Shown piece by piece: positions 1-9,900 of a DNA stretch of 51,955 bases. This DNA is from an uncultured Synechococcales cyanobacterium (GTDB taxonomy: Bacteria > Cyanobacteriota > Cyanobacteriia > Thermosynechococcales > Thermosynechococcaceae), in contig CADCWO010000138.1 in assembly GCA_902806435.1 (NCBI GenBank), positions 1 through 51,955 on the forward strand, in the 5' to 3' direction. The stretch's first letter is position 1, and each line of letters starts with the position of its first letter. Position numbers and translations under genes: made by a program. The notes beneath the pieces were generated by a model that searched no databases, was not told the DNA's origin, and saw only the letters and a list, made by a program, of their open reading frames with translations.

Positions 1-1
1 T

Positions 2-370
2 CAGCGGCAATCTCCCTTAGTCGTGATTTGCTTTAGTGCTGGGGGTGTCGGAGGAGCGGGTGCTGCCTGGGCTTGGCAACAGTCAGGAGGGGAGCTGCGA
101 GCACTCATTGCCTGTGATGCTTGGGGGGTACCACTGTATGGCAATTTCCCCATCCATCGGCTCAGCCATGACCACTTTACTGACTGGAGTTCTCGGCTAC
201 TGGGTGCTGGATCAGAGAGTTTTTATGCCGATCCACCCGTTGAGCATTTGGACTTGTGGAGCTCACCTCACACGGCTGAAGGATGGTGGGTGCAGCAAGA
301 TGGCCACCAACGCACCACCGCTGCCAGCTTTATTAACCGGCTTTTGGCTCGCTACAGTGAGGGAATCTAA
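2..370 (+). CDS. Partial conserved protein, possible alpha/beta hydrolase C-terminal part
   Basis: The frame is open from the left edge of the window to a TAA at 368-370, so this is the 3' part of a gene whose start lies outside. The visible 122 residues begin with a hydrophobic strand followed by FSAGGVGG, which resembles the nucleophile elbow of alpha/beta hydrolases (small-x-Ser-x-Gly). A His-rich turn (SHDHFTDW) and a late Asp-Gly-His follow. The fold is a guess from this one motif, and the catalytic triad cannot be confirmed. No specific family is recognised. The next gene (thiL) is convergent. An overlapping frame at 36-401 is a shadow with a less protein-like composition. Confidence 0.5.
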   Translation, partial: QRQSPLVVICFSAGGVGGAGAAWAWQQSGGELRALIACDAWGVPLYGNFPIHRLSHDHFTDWSSRLLGAGSESFYADPPVEHLDLWSSPHTAEGWWVQQDGHQRTTAASFINRLLARYSEGI

Positions 371-458
371 ACCATATCAAACGGCTTGGGTAGAGGGTTA
401 GGAAGATGTCCCGTTGCAATAAACAACCGAGCTTAAGGCGCAATTGGCAACAGATTCA

Positions 459-1472
459 TTATAAGAAGTGCTGGAATCCCCGGCTGAGGGAAAGGGTAAT
501 CGCTGGATATTGACCTGTGCGATCAACTAACTGCACCCCCGTTCCTTCTACCATTTCCCCAATGATTGCTGCGCCTTGACCTAGTTGCTGAACGAGGGAG
601 GTAGCGAGCGCGGGCGGCAAGGCCAAGACCAGTTCAAAGTCTTCGCCCCCGTACAGTGCCCATTCTAAAGCTTGTTCCGGTGTCAGGAAAGTAGTCTTAG
701 TCAATGGTGTCGCAATGGGCATGTCAGCCCGTTCTAGGCTTGCACCGACGCCACTGGCGCGACAAATTTGCACAACAGCATCGGCGAGGCCGTCACTGCT
801 ATCCATCCCGGCAACCCGTAACTGCTTGTCTAGCTGCCAGAGTTTTGGAACAACATCCAACCGAGGCTGGGGGCGTTGATGCGCTTGGATTAAGAGGCGG
901 TGTTCCACCTCGCTCAGGTCACTGCCCCAGCTGGGGTTAAGCAGTAACTCCAAGCCCGCCCGCGAAGCTCCATGCACCCCTGTAACCAAAATTGCATCTC
1001 CCGGCTGAGCAGCTGAGCGCCGAATCACTTGTTGAGGAGAAACTTGACCAAAGGCGGCGATCGCGACAGTAATCACCGGCGAACGGCAGACATCTCCGCC
1101 CACAATTGGCGTGGCATACTGTTGCAGACAGGCACTTAACCCCTGGTAAACATTCTCAACCCAGCTCACGGAAAGTTGGCCGGGAACCCCCAAACCTACA
1201 GTAAGGCCGAGGGGAGAAGCTCCCATTGCTGCCAAATCCGACAAATTCATGGCAGCCGCTCGCCAGCCGACATCTTCAGGAGAGGTTGTACCCTCACTAA
1301 AATGCACCCGATCAACCAGCAGATCGGTGGTGACGACAAGAGACTGACCGGGCTCAGTCGTCAGAACAGCCGCATCATCCCCAACTATCTCGGCTGGGCA
1401 AAAGCGCTGTAACCGTTCCAAAAACGCTTGTTCCCCCAGGTCGCGAACCCGAGGGGAGGAACTGAGGTTCAT
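459..1472 (-). CDS. thiL: Thiamine-monophosphate kinase ThiL
   Basis: ThiL phosphorylates thiamine monophosphate with ATP to give thiamine diphosphate, the last step of the pathway that thiC (17505-18878) starts. The 337 residues match the family length. Visible signatures are the N-terminal GDDAAV segment, TTDLLVDRVHF, the MNLSDLAAMGA motif of the PurM/ThiL fold, GGDVCRSP, MDSSDGLADA and the YGGEDFELV block near residue 275. The ATG at 1472 overlaps the stop of the upstream 100-residue membrane gene by 4 bp (ATGA), so the two are probably translationally coupled. No THI-box is seen upstream, so TPP control in this window is limited to thiC. Confidence 0.95.
   Translation of the reverse strand: MNLSSSPRVRDLGEQAFLERLQRFCPAEIVGDDAAVLTTEPGQSLVVTTDLLVDRVHFSEGTTSPEDVGWRAAAMNLSDLAAMGASPLGLTVGLGVPGQLSVSWVENVYQGLSACLQQYATPIVGGDVCRSPVITVAIAAFGQVSPQQVIRRSAAQPGDAILVTGVHGASRAGLELLLNPSWGSDLSEVEHRLLIQAHQRPQPRLDVVPKLWQLDKQLRVAGMDSSDGLADAVVQICRASGVGASLERADMPIATPLTKTTFLTPEQALEWALYGGEDFELVLALPPALATSLVQQLGQGAAIIGEMVEGTGVQLVDRTGQYPAITLSLSRGFQHFL
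1057..1064. repeat. HIP1 octamer (GCGATCGC), one example of many
   Basis: GCGATCGC, the highly iterated palindrome of many cyanobacteria, occurs repeatedly through the window, for example here and at 3754-3761. It also occurs within pnp, ruvB and several later genes. The copies are spread over coding DNA on both strands and are not a local array. They support the cyanobacterial assignment. Confidence 0.8.
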
Positions 1473-1771
1473 GGTTCAAACCGAGAATGCAACTTCGGGA
1501 ACCGATAAAACATATCCCCATCTTCATCCACCTCTGGGACTGCCTCAAAATTTTGGACCTGTTCCTCCAGGTACTGCTTAACTAACTGGGCATCAACTCT
1601 TGCTGTGGCAGCCAATTCAATTAATGAAATACAGCCGTTTTGAGCTTTTAGCAACTGGTAAAAGGCATTTTCCAACTGACGCTGGTCCCGCCAATTCCGA
1701 AAGCCATTCAGCACAAACAGGCTGAAAAGCACACTCAGCCCACTTACAATTAGTAACTCAAGCAGGGCCAT
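1469..1771 (-). CDS. Small membrane-anchored conserved protein
   Basis: This 100-residue protein opens with one hydrophobic helix (about residues 3-23, LLELLIVSGLSVLFSLFVL) and a basic stop-transfer stretch. A soluble part of about 75 residues follows. The segment ISLIELAATARVDAQLVKQY looks like the helices of a winged-helix module, and a hairpin-like region ends in MFYRFP, which also fits a small winged-helix fold. I do not recognise a named family. Its stop overlaps the thiL start by 4 bp, so the two genes are co-expressed, but that does not reveal its role. Confidence 0.7.
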   Translation of the reverse strand: MALLELLIVSGLSVLFSLFVLNGFRNWRDQRQLENAFYQLLKAQNGCISLIELAATARVDAQLVKQYLEEQVQNFEAVPEVDEDGDMFYRFPKLHSRFEP

Positions 1772-1813
1772 AGGCTAATACTTAGAATGCGCCAATGGTA
1801 GTTCTACATTAGC

Positions 1814-2929
1814 TTAAGCCGCCTGCGGCTGTACCAGCTTCTCTGCTCCTTGAATAACTTTAGCCGACTGAATCGTGTCCCCTGCCTTCAGCTCCCGTAA
1901 AACGTCTTTACCATCGACCACATAACCAAAAACAGCATAGCGTCCATCCAGCAGATTCTTTCCAGGCGGTGTTAATTCCGGTTCAAACAGCGAGAAGAAG
2001 AACTGGGAGGAGGCACCATTGGCATCATCACCGGGACGAGCCATCGCGATAGCACCATAGGCAGAAAAAGGAAGGGCAGGAGAAGCCTGGGAACGGCCTA
2101 AATCTTCCAATGTCACGCCATAGGTTGGTTTAGCATCACCTTTGACCAGGACTTCTAAAGGGATCGCCCGATACTTGCCGGTTTTAGGATCGATAAAGCC
2201 TTCTTCTGGTCCGGGGGGATCTCCTGCTTGCAACACGTAAAAGTCTTCAGCACGGGTAAACTTTAAGCCATCATAGAATCCCTTCTGGACCAGATCAACG
2301 AAATTACCAGCCGTAACCGGAGCGCTGTAGCCATCCACCACAAGCTTGATTTCACCTTTATCAGTCTCCATCACGACCGTGGCACGGCCTTTTAGTTGGG
2401 GCAAGTTACTATATTCCGCCGGCACTTCGAATGGGAACCTTGCCACCATTGATGCCTCTAGATCACCAATTAGACCTAGAACCTGGGATCTGAGTTTACT
2501 AACCTGCTCTTTGTCCTCAGCATCCACGGCTTCACGCAGGGGAGTTAAGTCAGTACGGATTGCTTCAATCAATTGCTCCGCTTCATTGCGCTGCTCCTCG
2601 GAAACACTGGCTAGTATTTCATCCTTGCGGTTATTAAGAACCTTTGCCGCTTTTGAGATATCTTTATCAATTCTTCCCCAGCGCTTGGCCCGTAGCTGAT
2701 TTGAAATGTCCTCCAAGTCAGCTTGCAGATCCCGGATAGGTTGATTATCCGTTGGTAGAGCTAATCGTAAAAGGGACTCTGGATCAGTTATGGCATTCCC
2801 CGCTGGTAAGCCAGCAATTAAACTGGTATTAATAGGCAGAGCCAACGCCGCACCAGATAGGCAGAGCGATAAAGCCAGGGCTGTTAATACACTCAGGCTT
2901 GCTTGAAACCATTTGAGTACACGCATCAT
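1814..2929 (-). CDS. Secreted/lumenal cyclophilin-type peptidyl-prolyl isomerase (TLP40/CYP38-like)
   Basis: The protein (about 371 residues from the ATG at 2929, or one less from 2926) has a signal peptide (LTALALSLCLSGAALA). A helical N-terminal domain spans about residues 50-170. A cyclophilin-like domain follows, with TDKGEIKLVV, PVTAGNFVDLV, a FTRAEDF block, GAIAMAR and the SSQFFFSLF core. This architecture is that of the cyanobacterial/plant TLP40-CYP38 family of lumenal proteins linked to photosystem II assembly. Several catalytic residues of classical cyclophilins are altered in that family, so activity is uncertain. The frame stays open upstream to 3343, but those 138 codons read as non-protein-like sequence. 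I therefore place the start where the signal peptide begins. No clear Shine-Dalgarno precedes it. Confidence 0.85.
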   Translation of the reverse strand: MMRVLKWFQASLSVLTALALSLCLSGAALALPINTSLIAGLPAGNAITDPESLLRLALPTDNQPIRDLQADLEDISNQLRAKRWGRIDKDISKAAKVLNNRKDEILASVSEEQRNEAEQLIEAIRTDLTPLREAVDAEDKEQVSKLRSQVLGLIGDLEASMVARFPFEVPAEYSNLPQLKGRATVVMETDKGEIKLVVDGYSAPVTAGNFVDLVQKGFYDGLKFTRAEDFYVLQAGDPPGPEEGFIDPKTGKYRAIPLEVLVKGDAKPTYGVTLEDLGRSQASPALPFSAYGAIAMARPGDDANGASSQFFFSLFEPELTPPGKNLLDGRYAVFGYVVDGKDVLRELKAGDTIQSAKVIQGAEKLVQPQAA

Positions 2930-3447
2930 TGTTGAACAAACAGGATATTGAACTTGTTCAATTGTCCCTTGTTGGTGAATCTTCGCACACAAAGAAAAGG
3001 TAAAGATGTGTCTCTGGAAACTGCGAAGCCTTGAACTGTAGGGTGAGCAGGCGTTCAATGATTGGAAGCCTCTTCCACAATTGGGCTGCACCATGTAGCA
3101 ATAAAAAAAAGCATACACACCCTTTAGGAAACCAGGATATTCCTTGTGAATCTCTAATCTAGATCCGTTGCCTTTTTCACTTACAATGCTTGCAGTAACG
3201 ACATTAGGCCGTAGCGTGATTGGGTTAAACCTTTGACCTAGGCTTTCGCAGCGGGATGATTTCACACCATCAAAGTGCCTACAAAAATGGCTGAAGAGGC
3301 CCTCAACAAATCCAAGCTCACCAAAGTCAAACAGGTAGATCAAGATAGTATTACGTCACGGAAAGCAGAAATTAAGCAAAAGCAGCAATGGTGACAAGCC
3401 TAGTACCAAAGATAGAATTGGCTGGTTGGAGCAAGCTAATGCTAAGA
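2930..3447. other. Long gap upstream of the cyclophilin gene
   Basis: This gap of about 520 bases probably carries the cyclophilin promoter. It holds three copies of the hexamer TTGAAC: 2932-2937, 2948-2953, and inverted at 2956-2961. The last two form a TTGAAC-tt-GTTCAA dyad 19 bases from the start codon. On the plus strand a 35-codon frame (3287-3394) encodes a Lys/Gln-rich peptide beginning MAEEALNKSKLTKVKQ. It has no ribosome binding site and may be chance or a gene remnant. I see no RNA gene here. Confidence 0.4.
2948..2961. promoter_or_regulatory. TTGAAC-tt-GTTCAA dyad upstream of the cyclophilin gene
   Basis: A perfect 6-bp inverted repeat with a 2-base centre lies 19 bases upstream of the chosen start. 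A third TTGAAC half-site sits at 2932-2937. The arrangement looks like an operator, but I recognise no specific regulator, and chance is possible in AT-rich leader DNA. Confidence 0.25.
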
Positions 3448-4068
3448 CTAAACTTGAGGCCAGCGCCAATAGAAGCGGTTCCAATCGTACATCCCGTTGA
3501 TGTCATATTCAAGGCCACTGCTTAAGCGTACAGTACAGTTCAGGGCAGCTCGCTCACTATCAGAGGTTTCAAATACTCGGATCACTGTGCACAATAACCA
3601 CTCGTGCTGATCGACATCTGTGGTCGGCACCCACTCCCACAAACCACTGGAAACCTCTAGGCGATCACCAACTTTGACTTTTACAACGCTAGCGTTTTGG
3701 TCGTAAGCAGCTAAGTGGGCTGGTTGAATTGTGGCTAGCCATTGCAGGCCGTAGCGATCGCGAATGAATTGCACAGATCCTGAATCTCTGCCGTGCAACC
3801 AATCATTGAGTATTTGGGTTTTCCAGGAATCGTTGTCTTGGTCAAACTCACCAACAAACTGCAAAAGTGCTTGGCGCTGTTCCGAGGATAGTTCATCTAA
3901 GGGATTGGTGGCTCGGGTATTCTCACTCAAGCTCTCACATAAATCTTGAGTTAAAACTTCCGCAACTTTGAGCAGGATTTGCTGTTGCTGGTCGCTTAGG
4001 GTGCAACCTGTAGAATCACATTGACTAAAGGCTGCTTTAAGAGCTGCTTCAATCTCGGCTTTGGTCAT
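3448..4068 (-). CDS. Hypothetical protein, conserved-looking, 206 residues
   Basis: I do not recognise this family. The N-terminal half (residues 1-75) is helical and acidic, with a short Cys pair (CDSTGC) near residue 18. The middle holds DNDSWKTQILNDWLHGRDSGSVQFIRDRYG. The C-terminal third is rich in Trp and aromatic beta-strand sequence (GLWEWVPTTD, DINGMYDWNRFYWRW), suggesting a small beta domain. There is no signal peptide or membrane segment. The ATG at 4068 follows a weak AGAGG-like site. Codon use resembles the neighbours. It stands alone between the cyclophilin and pnp genes on the same strand, separated from both by more than 250 bases. Confidence 0.7.
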   Translation of the reverse strand: MTKAEIEAALKAAFSQCDSTGCTLSDQQQQILLKVAEVLTQDLCESLSENTRATNPLDELSSEQRQALLQFVGEFDQDNDSWKTQILNDWLHGRDSGSVQFIRDRYGLQWLATIQPAHLAAYDQNASVVKVKVGDRLEVSSGLWEWVPTTDVDQHEWLLCTVIRVFETSDSERAALNCTVRLSSGLEYDINGMYDWNRFYWRWPQV

Positions 4069-4265
4069 AAGAGGTACTTTCCAAGCAATGCCCTCTGCCT
4101 AGCTTTAGAAGTTTATTACTTTAAGCTTTGTTTGATGATGGGCGTTTTAGATAGCAACATCAATGCTGAACCTTTGACTTACTTTAATGGTAGCTTTCTC
4201 TCTACGACAAAAATGCAGAACTGTGTCTCAGCTAGCTGCGTCAGTGATAAAGAGAAGTTTTAAGC

Positions 4266-4294
4266 TAAAAAAAGCCTCTATCTATAGAGGCTTT
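4266..4294 (-). terminator. Intrinsic terminator of pnp
   Basis: Perfect 10-bp inverted repeat (4271-4280 with 4285-4294) and a 4-base loop. On the minus strand it is followed directly by a run of seven U residues. It lies 26 bases past the pnp stop codon. Confidence 0.85.
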
Positions 4295-4319
4295 CAGAGT
4301 CAAAACATGAGCTATTACA

Positions 4320-6467
4320 TTAAGCAACAGCAGCTTCACGGGCCGCAACAGCCTCGTCAGGATGAATTCCTAGACGAGTGAGATTGACGCGACCGCGATT
4401 GTCAATCTCGCGAACTTTGACGATTACTTCGTCACCGACGCCGACTTCATCCTCTACCTTGCCCACTCGGTGTTCAGCTAGTTGAGAGATATGGATCATG
4501 CCTTCTTTGCCAGGCAGGAATTCAACGAAGGCTCCAATTGGGATGATCCGGGTAACTCGACCCACATAAACATCACCAGCATTAAGCTTGCGTGTCATTC
4601 CCTGAATAATGCTACGGGCTCGTTTAGCTTTTTCACCATCCACAGCAGAAATGGTGACCACACCACTATCTTCAATGTCAATCTTTGCCCCTGTTTCTTC
4701 GGTAATACCCTTGATGGTTTTACCACCGGGACCAATGATCATGCCGATTAATTCAGGCTCAATCTGAATCGTCAGTAAGCGAGGGGCAAAGGGTGACAAT
4801 TCCTGCCGAGGCTGCTCAATTGCAATCAGCATTTTTTCTAAGATATGCTTACGGGCAGCCTTGGCTTGCTCAATTGCTTGAGCAATCACAGTCATAGGTA
4901 GGCCTGTAATCTTCATATCCATTTGCAGGGCTGTGATTCCGTCGGTAGTGCCTGCTACCTTAAAATCCATATCCCCTAAGAAGTCTTCAATCCCTTGGAT
5001 GTCGGTGAGAACCCGCACCTCGTCCCCTTCTTTGATCAATCCCATTGCCGCACCACTGACTGGCTTCACCAGGGGCACCCCAGCGTCCATCAAGGCCAAG
5101 GTTGAGGCACAAACTGACCCCATTGAGGTAGACCCGTTGGAAGAAAGAACCTCGGAGACCACACGGATCACATAAGGAAAGTCTGCTTGGGTGGGTAACA
5201 ACGGCACAATAGCACGTTCAGCCAAGGCACCATGACCAACTTCCCGCCGGCCGGGCGATCGCATTGGTCGCGTCTCACCGACGGAGTAGGGAGGGAAATT
5301 ATAGTGATGCAGGTAACGTTTTTGCTCATCGGGATGGAGATCATCTAGTTCCTGAGCATCCCCAGGCGTGCCTAAGGTGACCGCTGACATCACCTGGGTC
5401 AACCCCCGGTTAAACAGCGAACTGCCATGGACCCGGCGCGGTAGTACCCCGACTCGACAGGAAATTGGCCGCACCTCATCAAGCTTGCGACCATCAACCC
5501 GCACATTTTCTGTCACGACTTGACGGCGCATTAACTCTTTTGTAATGCTTTTGAAAATAGTGCTGAGCGCCTTGGGCTTTTCCGTTGCGGCTACGCGCAC
5601 CGGCTCATCTTCTGGTAACTCAGCGATCGCCGCCGCAACAGATTCTTTAATTTCATCTAGGGAGGTGTCGCGGGAATGCTTATCCGGGTCAAACCGTGCT
5701 AGAACCGCTTTAATTGGTTCAGAGGCGCGATCGCGGATGAAATTCTCCAACCTCAAGTCCACTTCCGGTGGGGTCGCTTGGACAAGTTGAATCCCCAGCT
5801 CAGTCATTAAATCTCGCTGGGCTTGAATCAAGTCCTGTACCGCTTCATAGCCAAAGTCAATTGCCTCAATCACATCCTGCTCTGGCAATTGGTTGGCTCC
5901 CGCTTCCACCATGATCACTCCATCAGGGGTGCCAGCGACAACCAAATCCAAGTCTCCGGCGGCAACTTCAGCATAGGTTGGGTTGATCACAAAGTCATCC
6001 CCTACCAAACCCACCCGCACAGCTGCCATCGGCCCATGAAAAGGCAGCCCCGCTAGCAGCACTGCGATTGAAGATCCGGTGACAGCCAAGACATCTGGGG
6101 GAACTTGCTCATCCATTGAGAGCGTGGTTGCAACCACTTGAATATCATCCCGTAGCCACTGCGGAAACAGGGGCCGCAGGGGGCGATCAATCAAGCGGCC
6201 GATCAGGGTTGCCTTTTCTGGCGGACGGCCTTCGCGACGCAGGAAGCCACCGGGAATCCGACCGGCAGCATAGAGGCGCTCTTCGTAATCTACTAATAAG
6301 GGAAGAAAATCAATTCCTTCTCTTCCTTGAGCACGGGTTGCGGTGACTAAAACCGCTGTATCTCCTGATTCAATCAAAACGGAACCACCGGCCTGTGGAG
6401 CGAGTAGGCCAACTTTGAGTCGAATATCCCGCCCGTTAAAGGATATTGACTTTTCGATTTCTGACAT
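4320..6467 (-). CDS. pnp: Polyribonucleotide nucleotidyltransferase (PNPase)
   Basis: PNPase degrades RNA 3'-to-5' by phosphorolysis and, in cyanobacteria, also adds heteropolymeric tails. The 715 residues show the full architecture. The first RNase PH domain contains [27 protein letters not shown]-type sequence, followed by the helical linker. The second RNase PH domain has [23 protein letters not shown] and [14 protein letters not shown]-like catalytic acidic residues. A KH domain with the GxxG loop ([10 protein letters not shown], about residue 580) and a C-terminal S1 domain ([16 protein letters not shown], about 640-705) complete it. The start ATG at 6467 follows GAAGGA on the minus strand. 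It is monocistronic, with a strong terminator downstream. Confidence 0.97.
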   Translation of the reverse strand: MSEIEKSISFNGRDIRLKVGLLAPQAGGSVLIESGDTAVLVTATRAQGREGIDFLPLLVDYEERLYAAGRIPGGFLRREGRPPEKATLIGRLIDRPLRPLFPQWLRDDIQVVATTLSMDEQVPPDVLAVTGSSIAVLLAGLPFHGPMAAVRVGLVGDDFVINPTYAEVAAGDLDLVVAGTPDGVIMVEAGANQLPEQDVIEAIDFGYEAVQDLIQAQRDLMTELGIQLVQATPPEVDLRLENFIRDRASEPIKAVLARFDPDKHSRDTSLDEIKESVAAAIAELPEDEPVRVAATEKPKALSTIFKSITKELMRRQVVTENVRVDGRKLDEVRPISCRVGVLPRRVHGSSLFNRGLTQVMSAVTLGTPGDAQELDDLHPDEQKRYLHHYNFPPYSVGETRPMRSPGRREVGHGALAERAIVPLLPTQADFPYVIRVVSEVLSSNGSTSMGSVCASTLALMDAGVPLVKPVSGAAMGLIKEGDEVRVLTDIQGIEDFLGDMDFKVAGTTDGITALQMDMKITGLPMTVIAQAIEQAKAARKHILEKMLIAIEQPRQELSPFAPRLLTIQIEPELIGMIIGPGGKTIKGITEETGAKIDIEDSGVVTISAVDGEKAKRARSIIQGMTRKLNAGDVYVGRVTRIIPIGAFVEFLPGKEGMIHISQLAEHRVGKVEDEVGVGDEVIVKVREIDNRGRVNLTRLGIHPDEAVAAREAAVA

Positions 6468-6991
6468 TCAGCATTTTGTCCTTCTTGCTTTATCTGTGGC
6501 AATCCTAGCACTGATAAGTAAATGCTGTTTGTCGGCTAATAACACTCTAATTAGAAAATAGCAACGTCATTGTGATAAATCACTTAAATCCTTAACCACC
6601 AGGAAATAATTTTGGGCCGCCAGCAAACCGACAAGCCTAAAAAAATAGTCCAGTGGTCTTGATTGGATCCTCCGTAAACTACTACCACTTGATAGCATAA
6701 ATAAAGATATAGGCAGCTCCAAAAACCGATCTCCTACCCGCAATTTTTTGTTGGCTGGGGCCAGCTTCCGGTGATTTCACTCCGGGCCAGTAGACCATAC
6801 ATATTTTGGGTGACATTATGCGTTGAGTAACGCTACTTCTGCGTTAAAAGTGTTGTAGCTGCATGGCCTGTCCCCAAGCTTGGTTGGCGTGCAGCATGAC
6901 CGTAGATCTTAAGGTTCTAAAACCCATGTAAAGCGGTTAAACCATCAACCATCTAGATTTCGTACATATCAAGGTTAAACGTTTTCACCCC
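6468..6991. other. Divergent gap between pnp and the SNF2 helicase gene
   Basis: These 524 bases separate two divergently transcribed genes and so must carry both promoters. Composition is AT-rich in the pnp-proximal half. I see no convincing small gene, RNA hairpin with U-tract, or repeat. Promoter boxes could not be assigned with confidence. Confidence 0.4.
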
Positions 6992-9900
6992 ATGGCAATT
7001 TTGCACGGTAGCTGGGTAGATTCGGCGGAAGGAGGACAACTATTTATTTGGGGAGAAGCCTGGCGTGGCAGTACTACTGTTTCAGGTAGCTCCACTGCGG
7101 ACAGGAGACCACATCATCCCTTCGCCTTGAACTCGGCAGAACTTGCTGAATTTTTAAGCTCCCTGCGTCAAACAGGAAGCCTCACTCTGCCCAGTACGGT
7201 TCAGGGGTTCATCAAAGACTGCAACGAACGCTGGCCTACCAATCATCAGCTAGAGTCTCGCAAAGGGAAGGCTGAGGGCGCCACCGCTACTTCTACCTTG
7301 GAACCACTTGTCGCTGGTTCTGTTCACTGGGGAGAACAAACCTTAGCGTTGCCCTCAAACCTAGCAGCAAGCAATACCCTGCCCTACCACTCCACAACTC
7401 CGGTTCTAGAGGATGCCTATCTCCAGCCATGGAGGAGTAAGGGACTTTGCTTGGCTCCTCTGGTTGCGATGGAATTTTTGATAGCCTTACCCCTGAAAGT
7501 TGATCACTCAGAAGATGCTTTCTTAGGTAGTGATCTCCGTTTTTGGGCTCATATTGGCCGCTGGACATTAGATTTGCTGGTCCGATCAAAGCTCTTGCCC
7601 CAATTACAAGTGCGTGGAGATGATCGTCAAGCTGGCTGGCTGCCGCTTCTAGATAGCGCGGTTGACCGAATGCGGTTTAAAGGTTTTACACAAGAAATGC
7701 CCAGTATCTGCCGGTTTTATCAGAGGTCTAGCTCAGCAGATACTGGTCTAGCAGTGGACATTCCCGCACAGCCAGAGGCAATCTTGACTGGATTTCTGCA
7801 GCAGACCATTGATGCCCAAGTTCGCGCTGCTGTAAGCCCCGATCTAATCACCTCTGTTGCTCAGCAGAAGACAATAGAACCGATCTTAAAACATTGGTTG
7901 CAGGCCCTTGGCCCCGAAGCCGCAACGCTAGCAGTAGAACCTTCAGAGATTGAACGGCTGCATTCGGCTTTAGACAGCTGGGTAGCACCAGTCCAAGCGG
8001 CACTACAACAGCAACACTCATTCCGTACCTGCTTTTCCCTGCATCCCCCTGAGACTGGGCAAACCTGGCGCTTAGCTTATTACCTCCAGGCTGTCGATGA
8101 TCCGCAGCTATTAGTTGAGGCCGAACTGGTGTGGAGTACGCCGGCTGAGCAGCTCATTTATCAAGAGCGGACGGTGGAGCGTCCTCAGGAGACATTGCTG
8201 CTCGGCCTCGGCTTGGCCTCCAGAATTTATCCGCTGATTGAGTTTAGCCTACAAACGGCGCGGCCCCAAGAACAACCCCTTACCCCGTCCCAAGCTTATG
8301 AATTTCTTAAAACTGTGGCTTGGCGCTTGGAAGATAGCGGTTTCGGTATTGTCTTGCCCGCTAGCCTTACCAATCGAGAAGGGTGGGCAAACCGGCTTGG
8401 TCTAAAGGTGCGTGCCGAGACTCCTATGCTCTCAAAGCCGGCAGCGCGCTTGGGGTTACAGAGCTTGCTGAACTTTAAGTGGGAACTATCGATTGGAGGG
8501 CAAACCCTATCGAAAGCTCAGTTTGACCGCCTGGTTAAGTTGAACACTCCCCTGGTAGAAATTAATGGGGAATGGGTAGAGCTCCGAGCCCAAGATGTGA
8601 AAGCAGCCCAGGCGTTCTTTGCGGCTCGCAAGGAGCAAACCAGCCTGTCGCTAGAAGATGCCTTACGGCTGAGTACAGGCGACACCTTGACCTTAGAAAA
8701 GCTACCCGTTGTCAGCTTTGAGGCGTCAGGGTCATTACAGGAGTTGGTCACAACCCTGACTGGAAATCAAACGATTGCCGCGATCGCCACACCCCAAGAT
8801 TTCAAAGGAGAACTACGACCCTACCAAGCCAGAGGTGCTGGTTGGCTAGCGTTCTTAGAACGCTGGGGATTAGGAGCTTGTTTAGCCGACGATATGGGGC
8901 TGGGTAAAACCATCGAGCTGATCGCTTTTCTTTTGCATCAAAGAGAACAAAAGGCGCTGGAAGGACCAACTTTATTAGTTTGCCCAACCTCGGTAATCGG
9001 CAACTGGGAGCGGGAAGTCAAGCGGTTCGCTCCCTCTTTGCAGGTATTGGTGCACCATGGGGATAAACGAGCTAGTACAAAAGCGTTTGGTAAAGCCATC
9101 AAAGGCCAGGATCTAGTGATTACGAGTTATCCCCTCATCTACCGGGATGAGCAGGCACTGCGAAGCATCACCTGGCAAGGGATTGTCCTCGATGAAGCCC
9201 AAAACATCAAAAATCCGGAGGCAAAACAATCCCAGGCGGTGCGGCAACTACAAGCGAGGTTTCGGATTGCCCTGACTGGCACACCCTTGGAAAATCGGTT
9301 GTCGGAACTTTGGTCAATTTTGGATTTTCTGAATCCTGGTTACTTAGGGCCGCGCAACTTCTTTCAACGGCGGTTTGCGGTACCGATTGAACGTTACGGG
9401 GATACGGCTTCGCTCTCTACCTTGAGATCGCTAGTGCAGCCCTTTATTCTCCGGCGGCTCAAGACGGATCGTGACATCATTCAAGATTTGCCAGAAAAGC
9501 AGGAAATGACCGTCTTTTGTGGCTTGACACCAGAACAAGCCGCCTTATATGAGCAGGTTGTTGAAGTATCCCTAGCCCAAATCGAACAGGCCGAGGGCAT
9601 CCAACGACGCGGTACAATCCTGGCAACGTTGGTGAAGCTGAAGCAGATCTGTAACCACCCAGCGCAGTTCTTGCAGGATGCGAAGCAGGCTAAGCTTCCC
9701 TTTGGCGAACGTTCCGGCAAGCTGAAGCGCTTAGCAGAGATGTTGGAGGAAGCCCTAGCAGAAGGAGATCGCGCTTTAGTATTCACGCAATTTGCTCAGT
9801 GGGGTAAGTTGCTGAAGCAATACCTGGAAGACAGCCTAGGCCGGGAAACATTGTTTTTGTACGGCAGCACCAACCGGCAAGCACGAGAAGCAATGGTAGA

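Noticed and set aside
36-401. Second frame overlapping the partial gene at the left edge
   Set aside because: The other frame (2-370) is open to the window edge and has a nucleophile-elbow-like motif. Two such genes overlapping throughout is unlikely.
2930-3343. N-terminal extension of the cyclophilin frame (138 codons)
   Set aside because: The extension is Cys/Phe-rich and not protein-like. A clean signal peptide begins at the internal ATG pair 2929/2926, so the gene starts there.
4187-4381. Plus-strand frame across the pnp terminator
   Set aside because: It runs through a strong terminator hairpin and into pnp antisense sequence.
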